Assembly (NCBI RefSeq): GCF_030915385.1 | Contig: NZ_CP133268.1 | Coordinates: 496,001-560,000 of the forward strand | Length of the DNA: 64,000 nucleotides | Origin: Neobacillus sp. PS3-12 | GTDB taxonomy: Bacteria; Bacillota; Bacilli; Bacillales; Cytobacillaceae | Reading direction: 5' to 3' | Shown here: one piece after another, positions 18,825-28,609 of the stretch | Numbering within the stretch: position 1 is the first letter of the stretch | Layout: each line of letters begins with the position of its first letter | Notes under the pieces: model-generated | What the model was told of the DNA's origin: nothing | Database searches by the model: none | The model's input: only the letters and a program-made list of their open reading frames with translations | Made by a program: the position numbers and the translations under genes

Positions 18825-18975
18825 TGCTAGACTTTTCCTGCTTCCACGAACCCGACCTCGCCATTTGCCCGCTACTATCGTTGGTTTGGCTCTCCACAGG
18901 CGTTCATTCCGAGGTAGCCCCCCGTACTAACAACTATTAGCTATCGTGTGGTGACAACTGTATAATCAGTTGCGT
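18825..18975 (-). ncRNA. Predicted omega-RNA / right end of the IS607-like element
   Basis: Read on the minus strand, the end of tnpB and the 110 bp beyond it hold a GC-rich structured stretch unlike the AT-rich surroundings. It contains GCCTGTGGAGAGCC and, at the end, GGGTTCGTGGAAGCAGGAA. TnpB nucleases use an RNA that overlaps the tnpB 3' end and runs to the element's right end, with the guide taken from flanking DNA. If so, the guide here would begin near 18830, in the leader of fabF. The boundaries are inferred. Confidence 0.5.
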
Positions 18976-20116
18976 ATTTCAGATTTAAACTGGCGTTAAA
19001 ATCCCTATCCATTTCCATGTCACAGAATGCACATTTGTATGTCCTTTCAGACAACGATAATTGAATCTTTTTGTGACCACAGCAAGAACATAATTTAGAA
19101 GAAGGGTAGAATCGGTTAACGATCCGCAATTCAATTTTTAGCTGATTGCATTTATGTTCCAACCATGTACGAAAATAGTGGAATTTTTGCTTTTGAATAC
19201 TTTTAGCAAGATGATGGTTTTTCATCATCCCCTTCACGTTTAAATCCTCAATCGCAATAAAGGAGGGTTTGGTTTTCACCACTCGAGTTACGACCGTCCG
19301 AACATATTCTGTTCGAATATTGGTTAATCTAGCATGAAGTTTTTGAACGACTTTGATTTGTTTATGGATGTTTTTATAGTAGCAGGGTTCACTTCCTTTC
19401 ATTTTGGTTTGTTTTTTCTTGGCTTCATACTTACGACTTAATTTCTTTTGTTGACATTTTAAACTTTTTTCCAACCTCTTAACTCGTTGGGAACGATTAA
19501 TGTTTCCAAACACTTCTCCATTACTGCAAATGGCAAAATCCCTGATACCTTCATCAATCCCAATTCCGTCATGGTTGTTAATTTGAAGTTCTTTCTCTCT
19601 TGGTTGTACCTCACATAAGACCGATACGTAGTATCGCCCCGCTTTTTGAGAGACCGTACCACTGATGACTTGGGCGTTTGTTGGGATATAGCCGAACTCT
19701 TTTAGCTTAACCCAACCCATGGTAGGAATCTTAATGCGATGACGTTCAATTGTCCAATCAGTCTTGTTATTCTTAGGAAAGTAGGCTTTGATATCTTGAT
19801 TTTTCTTCTTTTTGAACTTTGGAAACTTTGCCTTCCCATCAAAGAAATTACGAAACGCTTTATCACCATTCATAATGGCTTTCTTGACGGCTTTACTGGA
19901 TACCTCTTTAATCCATGGGTCTTTTTCTTTGGTATACACATTATTCAGCCACTTAGAAAAGTCCATGCCACTCATGAACCGTTTCTCTTTTCCGTAGATT
20001 TCTTTGTTGGTAGACAAATAGAGATTGTAAACATAACGGCAGACCCCAAGGGTCTGTTGGGTCTTGTCAATTTGTTTTGGAGTCGGGTCTATCTCCGTTT
20101 TGTAGGCTTTTTTCAT
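18941..20116 (-). CDS. TnpB, RNA-guided nuclease of an IS607-like element
   Basis: A 391-residue TnpB. The RuvC-type catalytic residues are present: Asp188 in GIDEGIRDF, Glu290 in IAIEDLNVKGM and the Asp of DRDFNASLNL (about 370). The four-Cys zinc finger (CSCCG...CAFC, residues 343-365) lies between the second and third. N-terminal segment MKKAYKTEIDPTPKQIDKTQ is usual for the family. TnpB cuts DNA next to a short motif under guidance of an RNA from the element end and so helps keep the element at its donor site. The start lies 7 nt beyond the tnpA stop. All expected parts look intact, so it may be active even though tnpA is damaged. Confidence 0.85.
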   Translation of the reverse strand: MKKAYKTEIDPTPKQIDKTQQTLGVCRYVYNLYLSTNKEIYGKEKRFMSGMDFSKWLNNVYTKEKDPWIKEVSSKAVKKAIMNGDKAFRNFFDGKAKFPKFKKKKNQDIKAYFPKNNKTDWTIERHRIKIPTMGWVKLKEFGYIPTNAQVISGTVSQKAGRYYVSVLCEVQPREKELQINNHDGIGIDEGIRDFAICSNGEVFGNINRSQRVKRLEKSLKCQQKKLSRKYEAKKKQTKMKGSEPCYYKNIHKQIKVVQKLHARLTNIRTEYVRTVVTRVVKTKPSFIAIEDLNVKGMMKNHHLAKSIQKQKFHYFRTWLEHKCNQLKIELRIVNRFYPSSKLCSCCGHKKIQLSLSERTYKCAFCDMEMDRDFNASLNLKYATDYTVVTTR

Positions 20117-20122
20117 AACTCA

Positions 20123-20605
20123 TTATCTTCTTTCAATTTTTTTGTATTTTCTTAGACCATAAATACGACAAGAAAAAACATGAATAATTGAAATTAAATC
20201 TTGGACAAAATACTCTTGCGAAGAAAGTGTATCATTGTGTACTACCACTATTTCTACTCCGCACTTTTTTAAAAATCCTTCAAACCATACATAACTAAAT
20301 CGTACAAAGCTATCCTTGTGAGAAATACCACCCTTTAGCATTAGCAAGGTACGTAAAAACTCAATTTGATTCTCTAAATCTTTCTTTTGGCTTTGATTGG
20401 ATACTCTAGCATAAAGGATGGTTTTCCCTACTTTATTTTCCTTTGGAATCCCCATATATTCCCGATACTGTGTTTCATTATAGTATCCTCTCCCTTTTGG
20501 GTTTCGGTGAGCCTCCAATTTGTCTTCGTTATCCCAACGCTGTAGTGAAATGACACTTACGCCCAACATGGGTGCAAACTCTTTGGGTTTGTAAATTTTT
20601 TCCAT
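20123..20605 (-). pseudogene. IS607-family serine recombinase TnpA, internally deleted
   Basis: A 160-residue frame, where intact IS607 TnpA is about 200. It has the MerR-like DNA-binding domain (YKPKEFAPMLGVSVISLQRWDNE) and the catalytic-Ser segment ILYARVSNQSQKKDLENQ. The C-terminal part VQDLISIIHVFSCRIYGLRKYKK is also present. After ENQIEFLR the usual stretch of about 40 residues of the resolvase core is replaced by a short LLMLKGGISHKD. The catalytic core is therefore incomplete and the protein is probably inactive, although the reading frame stays open. It precedes tnpB on the same strand. Confidence 0.7.
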
Positions 20606-20640
20606 AATTACATTTACTACAATTGTTAATATTTGTATAT

Positions 20641-20860
20641 ATTTTTATAAACTGTTTTGACCTCCTACTAATTATTTCTTTTTGCCCAATCAAAATTCAT
20701 TTATTAAACAAGCTAGATATAAATTTTCTTTTTATAAATTCACCACTCTATTTTACCTACTAATAGTAGTAGCTGTCACGTTCAGAGTTTTCAAAATCCG
20801 TCAAATATTCCTTTTTTACTTGGTAAATAGTTGTTATTCCTGTTGTTGAGAGGCTAATAA
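20641..20860. other. AT-rich spacer left of the IS607-like element
   Basis: No gene seen. It lies between the recombinase start and the terminator of the Crp/Fnr gene and may contain the element's left end. Confidence 0.4.
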
Positions 20861-20906
20861 AAAAAGGAACTCAGTAAACAATTACCTGTTTTCAGAGTTC
20901 CTTTTT
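20861..20906 (-). terminator. Terminator downstream of the Crp/Fnr gene
   Basis: AAAAAGGAACTC pairs with GAGTTCCTTTTT, with an inner GTAAACA/TGTTT pairing. It has A/T tails on both sides. Confidence 0.8.
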
Positions 20907-20937
20907 ACTTATATTTTTCATTCAAAGAAATGATTAC

Positions 20938-21633
20938 CTAACAAAATATCTCTTGTTTTAATGATTCCTGATCAACATATAAAAAGCCTTCCTCATTTTG
21001 GAATATATAGTCTTTTCTTTTTAATTGGGTTATGGTTCTACTAACTGTTTCCCGTGTAGTACCAATCATGTTTGCTAGCTCTCTATTTGTAAACCTCGAG
21101 GTATATTTATAACCCTTATCTGTTTTTGTACCATTTGTCTGACAGAGCCTGATTAACAGTAAAATAATTTGTTCATAAGTATTATGAAGAATTTGTGCTT
21201 CTAATCTCCCTTGCAGATCAACGATTCTTTCTCCCATTTTCCTAAAAATGTTAACACAAAGGCTAGGGTGGGAAATTAGAATGTCTTCAAAGTATTCAAT
21301 CGGAATGACAATTAATTGTGCATCTTCTAAAACTTCTGCATGTGATGTGTAATGCCCATCTCTAAAGAACCCTGTATACGGGAACATTTCACCTGGCACA
21401 AGAATAGAAATAATTTGTTCTTTTTCGGTGAGGTCGGTTTTATATATTTTTACTTTTCCTGAATGAATAAAAAAGACTCGGTCAAGCGGGTCTTCCTCCA
21501 TATAAATATACATATTTGATCTGTATAAACGCATTTGGGCAACATCTGCAAATGGAGTAATCTCTTCTTTGGATAAACCTTTAAATAAAGGAATGTCGCT
21601 TAGACATTTCACAAATTCTTGTTTTTGTTCCAT
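20938..21633 (-). CDS. Crp/Fnr-family transcriptional regulator of the nitrate module
   Basis: A 231-residue protein. A cyclic-nucleotide-binding-type beta barrel fills residues 15-130 (IHSGKVKIYKTDLTEKEQIISILVPGEMFPYTGFF), then the long dimer helix. The HTH is FTNRELANMIGTTRETVSRTITQLKRK (about 185-211). The ETVSR recognition helix is that of FNR/CRP proteins binding TGTGA-N6-TCACA. It lies directly downstream of narGHJI. It has only scattered Cys and lacks the C-terminal Cys cluster that holds the Fe-S centre of Bacillus Fnr, so how it senses oxygen or nitrate-related signals is open. AAGGTGA lies upstream of the start. Confidence 0.8.
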   Translation of the reverse strand: MEQKQEFVKCLSDIPLFKGLSKEEITPFADVAQMRLYRSNMYIYMEEDPLDRVFFIHSGKVKIYKTDLTEKEQIISILVPGEMFPYTGFFRDGHYTSHAEVLEDAQLIVIPIEYFEDILISHPSLCVNIFRKMGERIVDLQGRLEAQILHNTYEQIILLLIRLCQTNGTKTDKGYKYTSRFTNRELANMIGTTRETVSRTITQLKRKDYIFQNEEGFLYVDQESLKQEIFC

Positions 21634-21742
21634 ATCATTATCACCTTCAGAATGATAAATAATTACATTTATAATAAGTCTAATACAACTTATCCCTAAA
21701 ATAATTGATTACCATCAATAATTTAAAAGGTTCGGTTTCCAT

Positions 21743-21771
21743 AAAAAAACCACCCATAACATGATGGATGG
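21743..21771 (-). terminator. Terminator of the narGHJI operon
   Basis: On the minus strand CCATCCAT pairs with ATGGGTGG around a 6-nt loop and is followed by seven T. It suggests the downstream regulator gene has its own promoter. Confidence 0.7.
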
Positions 21772-21811
21772 CTCTTCAGTATGATCTTTAATTTTTTGTA
21801 AAAAAACTGCT

Positions 21812-22501
21812 TTACACGCTTTCCCGCCTTGGTTTGCGTTTACGATAGATTACATAGCTTCGAGTTAAATAGCGCAATGGCATGCTAAATACATGAACAA
21901 GACGCGTAAATGGCCAGGCTGCAAAAATTCCCATTGTGGAAATTAAGTGGATTTTAAACCAAACTGGCACGCTGGTTAGATAGCCCGCATCAGCACGGAA
22001 AGTTAATACACTCCTTAACCAAGGGCCGATCGTAGTTCGATAATCAAATCCTTTTGGATTAATATTTAGAAAAGTAGCAGAAATACCTGATAAAATCACA
22101 ATCGCCAGAAAAATTAGCGTCACCCAGTCGCCTTTAGAACTGGTGCGGATTAGACGTCTTACCGTCGTTCTCCGGTAAAGAAGGACGAAAATACCAATTA
22201 GTGCTGCTACACCTGCAGGAATCCCTCCACTGAGGGCGATGATATGGTATTGTTGCTCCGAGACACCCATTGCCTCATAAACCTCAATCGGAATCAATAA
22301 CCCCATTACGTGGCCGAAAAAGACAAAAATGATGCCCCAATGGAAAAGATTACTTCCCAGTCTAAGAAGTTTCTTTTCTAATAGTTCGCTTGATTTGGAT
22401 GTCCAGCCAAATTGATCATGCTGGTAACGGTAAAAATGACCGCCAATAAAAATTGTCAGGACTATGTATGGCAGGACTACCCATAAAAACTGGTTGAACA
22501 T
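21812..22501 (-). CDS. narI: Respiratory nitrate reductase gamma subunit (cytochrome b)
   Basis: A 229-residue membrane protein with five hydrophobic segments and the haem-b His pairs: LFHWGIIFVFFGHVMG in the second segment and FKIHLISTMG with RLVHVF in the fifth. It oxidises menaquinol at the membrane and passes electrons to NarH. It overlaps the end of narJ by 25 nt, with GGAGTGAGGA upstream of its ATG. Last gene of narGHJI. Confidence 0.93.
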   Translation of the reverse strand: MFNQFLWVVLPYIVLTIFIGGHFYRYQHDQFGWTSKSSELLEKKLLRLGSNLFHWGIIFVFFGHVMGLLIPIEVYEAMGVSEQQYHIIALSGGIPAGVAALIGIFVLLYRRTTVRRLIRTSSKGDWVTLIFLAIVILSGISATFLNINPKGFDYRTTIGPWLRSVLTFRADAGYLTSVPVWFKIHLISTMGIFAAWPFTRLVHVFSMPLRYLTRSYVIYRKRKPRRESV

Positions 22502-23049
22502 ATTTCCTCACTCCTTCGTACTGCCTTTGTGACCCCCGCATCTTCCAGAGCTCTTAAACAAGCTGATAATATATGGTGGTAAAGATTATTTGCATCAATT
22601 AGATGCTTCTCAATCTCTTTTATATTTTCGAAGTACCGCTCAAATACAGGTTTAATTTTCTCTTCATCTACGAGACTGGCAAATTCCAGCATGATTGGCA
22701 GGTAGTCAGGCAATTCCTTATCGGTAACAGAAAATCCTTGTAATTTGTAATAATTCTTCAAAAATAATAAATCCATTCCCCGTTCACGCTGTTCACCGCT
22801 AGACATATAGGTGACGTATAGATTGGTTTTTTTACCAAAATCAAAGGTATTTACATAGGTTGAAAGAATCGCTGCTGCTGATTTTTTCTTAGCTCCTTGG
22901 CAAAACTGGAGCAGTTCATCTTTCATAGGCGAAGATGCTAAATATTCAACCTCTTCTTCGACTTCTATTAAAGAATCGATCCATTCATGATCAGGATAGT
23001 TTAACAGATATGAACAAAGTTGGAAGACTTGCCTTGTATCATCACTCAT
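22477..23049 (-). CDS. narJ: Nitrate reductase molybdenum cofactor assembly chaperone
   Basis: A 190-residue soluble chaperone that holds NarG during cofactor insertion and before membrane docking. LCSYLLNYPDHEWIDSL (about residue 10) and the helical YVNTFDFGKKTNLYVTYMSSGEQRERG are typical of the NarJ/TorD family. ATG 23049 is preferred over the directly adjacent ATG 23052 because CAGGGTG is then correctly spaced. The frame is open further upstream into narH, but those residues are not NarJ-like. Confidence 0.9.
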   Translation of the reverse strand: MSDDTRQVFQLCSYLLNYPDHEWIDSLIEVEEEVEYLASSPMKDELLQFCQGAKKKSAAAILSTYVNTFDFGKKTNLYVTYMSSGEQRERGMDLLFLKNYYKLQGFSVTDKELPDYLPIMLEFASLVDEEKIKPVFERYFENIKEIEKHLIDANNLYHHILSACLRALEDAGVTKAVRRSEEICSTSFYG

Positions 23050-23107
23050 CATTTCACCCTGCTTTCTATTAAGGGAGGGATAAAGCCCCCACCCCATTTT
23101 AATCATT

Positions 23108-24574
23108 TTAAAGTGTCCCGCATGCTCCTGGTCCGCCGGCAAAGGCAAGGCCGCAGCTGCCTTGTTCATCGTATAAATCGGCTACTTGTTCACGGTGTGA
23201 AGCAGGGATTACAAATCGATCGTTGTATTTTGCAATCGCAAGCAGGCGGTACATATCTTTCATGTCTTGCTCTGTCAGATGAAGTTGCTCGATTATAGCC
23301 AGATTTGGTTGTTTATTGGTTTGAACGCTTCTCATATATGTTCTCATCACAGCCATTTTTTTCAATACTGTACGGATATGAGCAGTATCACCAGCGGTTA
23401 ATAAATTAGCCAAATATTCAATTGGTATCCTCATTTGCTCAATTGCCGGGAAGATTTCTTCAGCATTAGAAGTGCTTCCAACACCTTCGAACATATTCAT
23501 AATCGGGCTTAGCGGAGGAATATACCAAACCATTGGCAATGTACGATATTCAGGGTGCAATGGCAAAGCAATTTTCCAATCAATAATCATTTTATAGATT
23601 GGTGATTTTTGTGCAGCTTCGATGAACTCCATTGGAATGCCTTCTTCTTTCGCCTTCGCAATCACTTCAGGATCGTTTGGATCCAAGAACACTTTTAATT
23701 GTGCTTCATAGAGATCTTTTTCATCTGCCATTGCTGCTTCTTGAACCATATCAGCATCATAAAGCATAACGCCGAGATAACGGATTCGACCAACACAAGT
23801 TTCGGAACAAATTGTTGGCATACCTGCTTCGATTCTTGGAAAGCATAAGGTACATTTTTCTGCTTTATTCGTTTGCCAGTTAAAATAAACTTTTTTATAT
23901 GGGCAGGAAGTAACGCAATGTCTCCAGCCACGGCAGGCATTTTGGTCAACGAGAACGATTCCATCTTCATCCCGTTTGTACATGGAGCCTGATGGGCAGG
24001 CACTGACACAGGCAGGGTTCAAGCAGTGTTCACAAATTCTTGGCAAATACATCATGAACACATCTTCGAATTCTGTCTTTATTTGATTTTCCATTTTTAC
24101 AACATTTGGATCCTGAAGTCCTGTTACGTGACCGCCGGCAAGGTCGTCCTCCCAGTTTGGACCCCAGAGGACTTCCATAAACTCTCCTGTTAATGCTGAC
24201 TTTGGTCTGGCAACTGGCTGAGTTTTCCGAGCAGGGCTGTTTGTTAACGTTTCATAATCATAGTTCCATGGTTCATAGTAATCATCAATTTCTGGCAGAT
24301 TCGGATTGTAGAATAAGTTCAACAGACGATTGGCTTTTGAACCAGAGCGCAATTGAAGCTTGCCGTTCTTCACTTCCCAGCCGCCTTTATATTGATCCTG
24401 ATCTTCCCAGCGTTTTGGGTAGCCGATTCCAGGTTTTGTTTCAACATTATTAAAGTACATATATTCTGCACCTGGACGATTTGTCCAGGTGTTTTTACAT
24501 GTAACGCTGCATGTATGGCAGCCGATACATTTATCCAAATTCATGACCATACCGATTTGTGCTTTAATCTTCAA
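23108..24574 (-). CDS. narH: Respiratory nitrate reductase beta subunit (Fe-S)
   Basis: A 488-residue electron-transfer subunit. Four Cys groups are visible: CIGCHTCSVTC, CEHCLNPACVSACP, CRGWRHCVTSCP (with the Trp that makes this the 3Fe-4S site) and CTLCFPR...CSETC. TTG 24574 is chosen: it gives MKIKAQIGMVMNLDKC, the usual Bacillus NarH start, with AGGAGG 9 nt upstream. An earlier in-frame TTG is too close to the ribosome site. It overlaps the end of narG by 11 nt. Confidence 0.93.
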   Translation of the reverse strand: MKIKAQIGMVMNLDKCIGCHTCSVTCKNTWTNRPGAEYMYFNNVETKPGIGYPKRWEDQDQYKGGWEVKNGKLQLRSGSKANRLLNLFYNPNLPEIDDYYEPWNYDYETLTNSPARKTQPVARPKSALTGEFMEVLWGPNWEDDLAGGHVTGLQDPNVVKMENQIKTEFEDVFMMYLPRICEHCLNPACVSACPSGSMYKRDEDGIVLVDQNACRGWRHCVTSCPYKKVYFNWQTNKAEKCTLCFPRIEAGMPTICSETCVGRIRYLGVMLYDADMVQEAAMADEKDLYEAQLKVFLDPNDPEVIAKAKEEGIPMEFIEAAQKSPIYKMIIDWKIALPLHPEYRTLPMVWYIPPLSPIMNMFEGVGSTSNAEEIFPAIEQMRIPIEYLANLLTAGDTAHIRTVLKKMAVMRTYMRSVQTNKQPNLAIIEQLHLTEQDMKDMYRLLAIAKYNDRFVIPASHREQVADLYDEQGSCGLAFAGGPGACGTL

Positions 24575-27500
24575 GCCAATCAACCTCCTTCAGTTTGCGG
24601 ATCACGACGTTTAAGTCGCGTTGGTTCCCGGTAGGGCCGTAGTAATTATATCCATAACTCAATTGACCATATCCGCCGATCATATGTGTTGGTTTTACGT
24701 GAATTCGAGTTGGACTATTATGCGTACCGCCGCGATTATTTGTTAATTTTGTTCCAGGTACATTGATATGACGGTCCTGCGCATGGTGCATGAACGCTAT
24801 TCCTCTTGGAATACGGTGTGACACCACTGCTCTGGCCACGACAACACCGTTACGGTTGAAACACTCGATCCAGTCATTATCCAGAATATCTGCCTCAGCT
24901 GCATCATCCTTGTTCATCCAAACAGTCGGACCGCCGCGGAACAAAGTCAGCATCGGCTGAGAATCAAAATACATGCTATGAACGGACCATTTATTATGTG
25001 GTGTTAAGTAATTTAAAACAATTTCCTTACCCTCTACAGCAGGGCGATCCTTCCTAAATGGGCGATGATTTAAAATCGGTTTAAAGGTAGCCATGGCTTC
25101 ACCAAATTCCTGCATCATCTCATGATCAACGTAGAAGGATTGGCGGCCTGTTACCGTCCGCCATGGAATGAATCTTTCCACATTGGTTGTAAACGGCGAA
25201 TATCGGCGACCGCCTTTTTCTGAACCGCTGAAGGCTGGAGATGTAATAACCGTTTTTGGCTGGGCTGTTATTTGCTCAAATGTAAAGCATTCCTCTTCCC
25301 GTTCTTCCGCTAAATCAGCGAGCTTGAGGTCAGTTTGTTTCTCCAGTGCTTTCCAGGCTTTGACTGCCATTTTGCCATTTGAAGTCGATGATAATGTTAA
25401 AATCGCTTCCGAGACGTTCTTGGCAGTTTCAATATTAGGACAGCCTTCACCTAAACCTTCTCTTACAGTACCAAGAACTTTTGTTAACTTTTCATACTCA
25501 TCTTCAGCAGACCAGGAAATTCCTTTTGTCCCGATCGGAGAATTTTTCACATTTGGGCCCAAAGAAATCATTTTGTCGTAAATACGTTTATAATCCCGTT
25601 CTACCACATTTATCTTCGGCATAGTTTTTCCTGGAATTGGTTCACATTCCCCTTTACTCCAGTCTTTAATGATCCCTAGGGGCTGTGCCATTTCCTGCGG
25701 TGAATCATGAAGCAGCGGGGTTGCAACGACTTCTTTTATGGGTTCTAAATTTAAGTCTGTCGCCATTTCCGAAACTGCTTTTGCGAGCGATTTAAAGATG
25801 TCCCAATCTGAGCGGGACTCCCACGGAGTGGAAACAGCCGGATTAAACGGATGTATAAATGGATGCATGTCTGTACTGCTTAAATCATGCTTTTCATACC
25901 ATGTTGCTGCAGGCAGGATCACATCGGAATAAAGTGCCGTACCAGCCATTCGGAAATCTAAATCGATTAACAAATCAAGTTTACCTTCTGGAGCCTCATC
26001 CCGCCATTTCACTTCTTCCGGTCTGATGCTGTCATCATCCTCATTTAATAGTCCATTTGTCGTACCCAGTAAATGTTTTAAAAAGTATTCATGTCCCTTG
26101 CCTGAGCTTGAAATAAGGTTTGCACGCCAGACAAATAGATTGCGAGGGAAATTCACTGGGTTGTCCAGGATCTTCGATTGAAAATTGTATGTGACGATCT
26201 TTTAATTTCTTTGCTACATATTGGCCAATATCAGCCGCTGTTTTTAAACCAGCAGTCTCTACTTCTTTAAATAAATCAATCCCGTTTTGATTAAAGGTTG
26301 GATAACAAGGAAGCCAGCCAAGCCTAGCTGCCATCACGTTATAATCTGCTGAATGATCATAACGCGCCTTTTCATAGATTGGCGAAACATGGTCGCTTAT
26401 CGGCTGCTCTTCATAACGCCACTGATCAGTAGCAAAATAGAAGAACGAAGTACCATTTTGCAATTTTGCCTGTGCTCCCCAATCCCGAGCTGTCGCAATC
26501 GTTTGCCAGCCCTCTGCCGGGCGGAGTTTTTCCTGTCCGACATAATGGGCCCAACCGCCTCCGTTCACACCTTGTGCTCCAACTAAAAGGATAAGGTTTA
26601 AGACGGCGCGATAGATCGTATCTGCGTTATACCAGTGGTTAATTCCTGCTCCAACAATAATCATCGAACGTCCATCTGTATCAAGGGCATTTTGGGCAAA
26701 TTCACGGGCTATTTTTGTAATCAGTTCTTGTTTTACACCTGTAACACCTTCTGCCCAGGCAGGTGTAAATGGCAGATTTTCTTCTTGAGTTTGTTTGCTG
26801 CCTATACCTGTAAGCCCTCGATCAACTCCATAGTTCGCTAGAGTCAAGTCATAGACAGTTGTTGTATAAAAAACTTCACCGCCAGATTCTACTTTTCTTA
26901 TCGGAACATGGCGATATAGCACTTCATTGCCTTCGGATGAGAAATATGGGATCTTTACCGTTGATATCTCATCCTCAATTCCATGGAAGGATAGGCGCGG
27001 ATTGATCTTTTCACCTGTTTCTTCATCAACCATTTTTAAGTTCCATTTTGCTTTACCTTCCCATCGGGCACCCATTGTTCCATTCGGAATCACAAGCTGA
27101 CTAGTAACCTCATTAAAGAGTACTGGTTTAAAATCATCATTATTTCCTGACTTTCCTAAATCCTGTGCGTTTAGAAAACGATCAGGAAGGAAGTGCTCTC
27201 CATCTTTTTTCAATGTAACCACAAATGGAAAATCAGTGTACTGTTTCGTATAGTTAATAAAATAATCGTACTGATTGTCTACGTAATATTCCTTTAAAAT
27301 CACATGACCCATTGCCATTGCCAAGGCCCCATCTGTTCCTTGCTTCACTTTTAGCCAGTCGTCTGAAAATTTAGTTGACTCAGCATAATCCGGACTAACT
27401 GAAACCACTTTTGTGCCACGGTAACGAACTTCTGAAAGGAAGTGTGCATCAGGTGTACGGGTCTGTGGCACATTAGAGCCCCATGTTAAGATATAGCCGG

Positions 27501-28248
27501 AATTAAACCAGTCACTACTTTCAGGAACATCAGTTTGGTCGCCCCAAATTTGCGGTGAAGCAGGTGGAAGGTCGGCATACCAATCGTAGAAACTTAGCAT
27601 TGGTCCACCCATTAAACCCATGAACCGAGAACCTGCTGCATAGCTGACCATCGACATTGCCGGTATTGGCGAGAAGCCAATGTTTCGATCTGGACCATAC
27701 TTGATTACAGTATAAAGAAGTGAAGCTGAAATAAGCTTCAATACCTCATCCCAATCCCCGCGTACTAATCCGCCTTTACCTCGTGCCTGCTTATAGATCT
27801 TTGTTTTTTCCGGATTTTCAACAATACTTTTCCAAGCATCCAATGGATTTGCATTCTCTTTTATAGCTTCTCGCCACATATTCAATAGAACGCCGCGGAC
27901 ATATGGATACTTTACTCTTGTCGGGCTATATAGGTACCAGGAAAAGCTGGCACCACGAGGACACCCGCGCGGTTCAAAGTCCGGCATATCAGGTCCGGTT
28001 GAAGGATAATCAATCTGCTGACCTTCCCATGTAACAATTCCATCCTTTACAAAAACGTTCCAGCTGCATGATCCTGTGCAATTGACACCATGCGTGGAAC
28101 GAACAACTTTGTCATGCTGCCAACGGGAACGATAGGCCTGTTCCCAACTGCGGTTTTCATATGTAGTTTGACTGTGATTGTTGGCTTGTTTTTCGATCGG
28201 CTTCAAATATTTCAGGCGGTTTGTTAAAGGTGACCGCTTTTTTTTCAT
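24564..28248 (-). pseudogene. narG: Respiratory nitrate reductase alpha subunit, frameshifted
   Basis: A 3685-base gene that would encode about 1227 residues, the normal NarG length, once one extra base near 26165-26166 is removed. The catalytic subunit binds Mo-bisMGD and one 4Fe-4S cluster; the N-terminal His-Cys motif (STHGVNCTGSCSWN), GCPRG and the segment with the likely Mo-ligand Asp (WGDQTDVPESSDW) are all present. The frame is lost in '..IEDPGQP', where the other frame gives the expected DNPVNFPRNLFVWRAN. Both halves are full and conserved. ATG 28248 has AAAGGAGAG upstream. Because narHJI and narK are intact and ordered, a sequence error is the likely cause. Confidence 0.88.
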
Positions 28249-28367
28249 TGTTATCTCTCCTTTGTAAGATCGCATTTCTTAGAAATTCCGACATCTCACA
28301 CCAACGAATTCAAAAGTTGGCGATTCATTTCATGGTTTAACAGTAGCAATTAATAGACAGTCAAAAC

Positions 28368-28383
28368 TGTTAAGTACTTCACA
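28368..28383 (-). promoter_or_regulatory. Candidate FNR/CRP-type box upstream of narG
   Basis: TGTGA-AGTACT-TAACA read on the minus strand, one mismatch from TGTGA-N6-TCACA. It lies 120-135 bp upstream of the narG start. The matching -10 element would be around 28340-28346, but only a weak TACTGT is seen there. Confidence 0.45.
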
Positions 28384-28503
28384 CAACTAGGATATTTCAC
28401 AAAATAGACACAAATAGACATGAACGAAAGAACACAAATTTGAACTTCTAAATAATGTTGTAAATTCTGTGAACTGTTAAGATTTTATGAACATGATTTC
28501 AGA

Positions 28504-28519
28504 TGTGAAGTACGTCACA
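28504..28519 (+). promoter_or_regulatory. FNR/CRP-type box of the narK promoter
   Basis: TGTGA-AGTACG-TCACA, a perfect inverted repeat. A -10-like TACGAT lies at 28542-28547, which puts the centre of the box near -41.5 from the expected start. This is the layout of an activator-dependent (class II) promoter with no -35 of its own. The adjacent Crp/Fnr protein or a distant Fnr could bind it. Confidence 0.75.
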
Positions 28520-28609
28520 TCTCAAAGCAATGGGAATTTCTTACGATATGTTCACAGACATGGGAAGACCGAATGCATTCTCTATACAAATAAAAAAGGA
28601 GGCAATAAA

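Larger units (their letters stand above)
18825..20640 (-). mobile_element. IS607-like insertion element (tnpA remnant plus tnpB)
   Basis: The element spans the tnpA-tnpB pair and the probable omega-RNA end. IS607 elements make no target duplication and have no terminal inverted repeats, so the ends are approximate: right end about 18825-18840, left end somewhere in 20606-20680. It sits between fabF and the nitrate regulator gene. Confidence 0.7.

Noticed and set aside
20938..21633. Calling this Crp/Fnr protein Fnr
   Set aside because: It lacks the C-terminal cysteine cluster of Bacillus Fnr.
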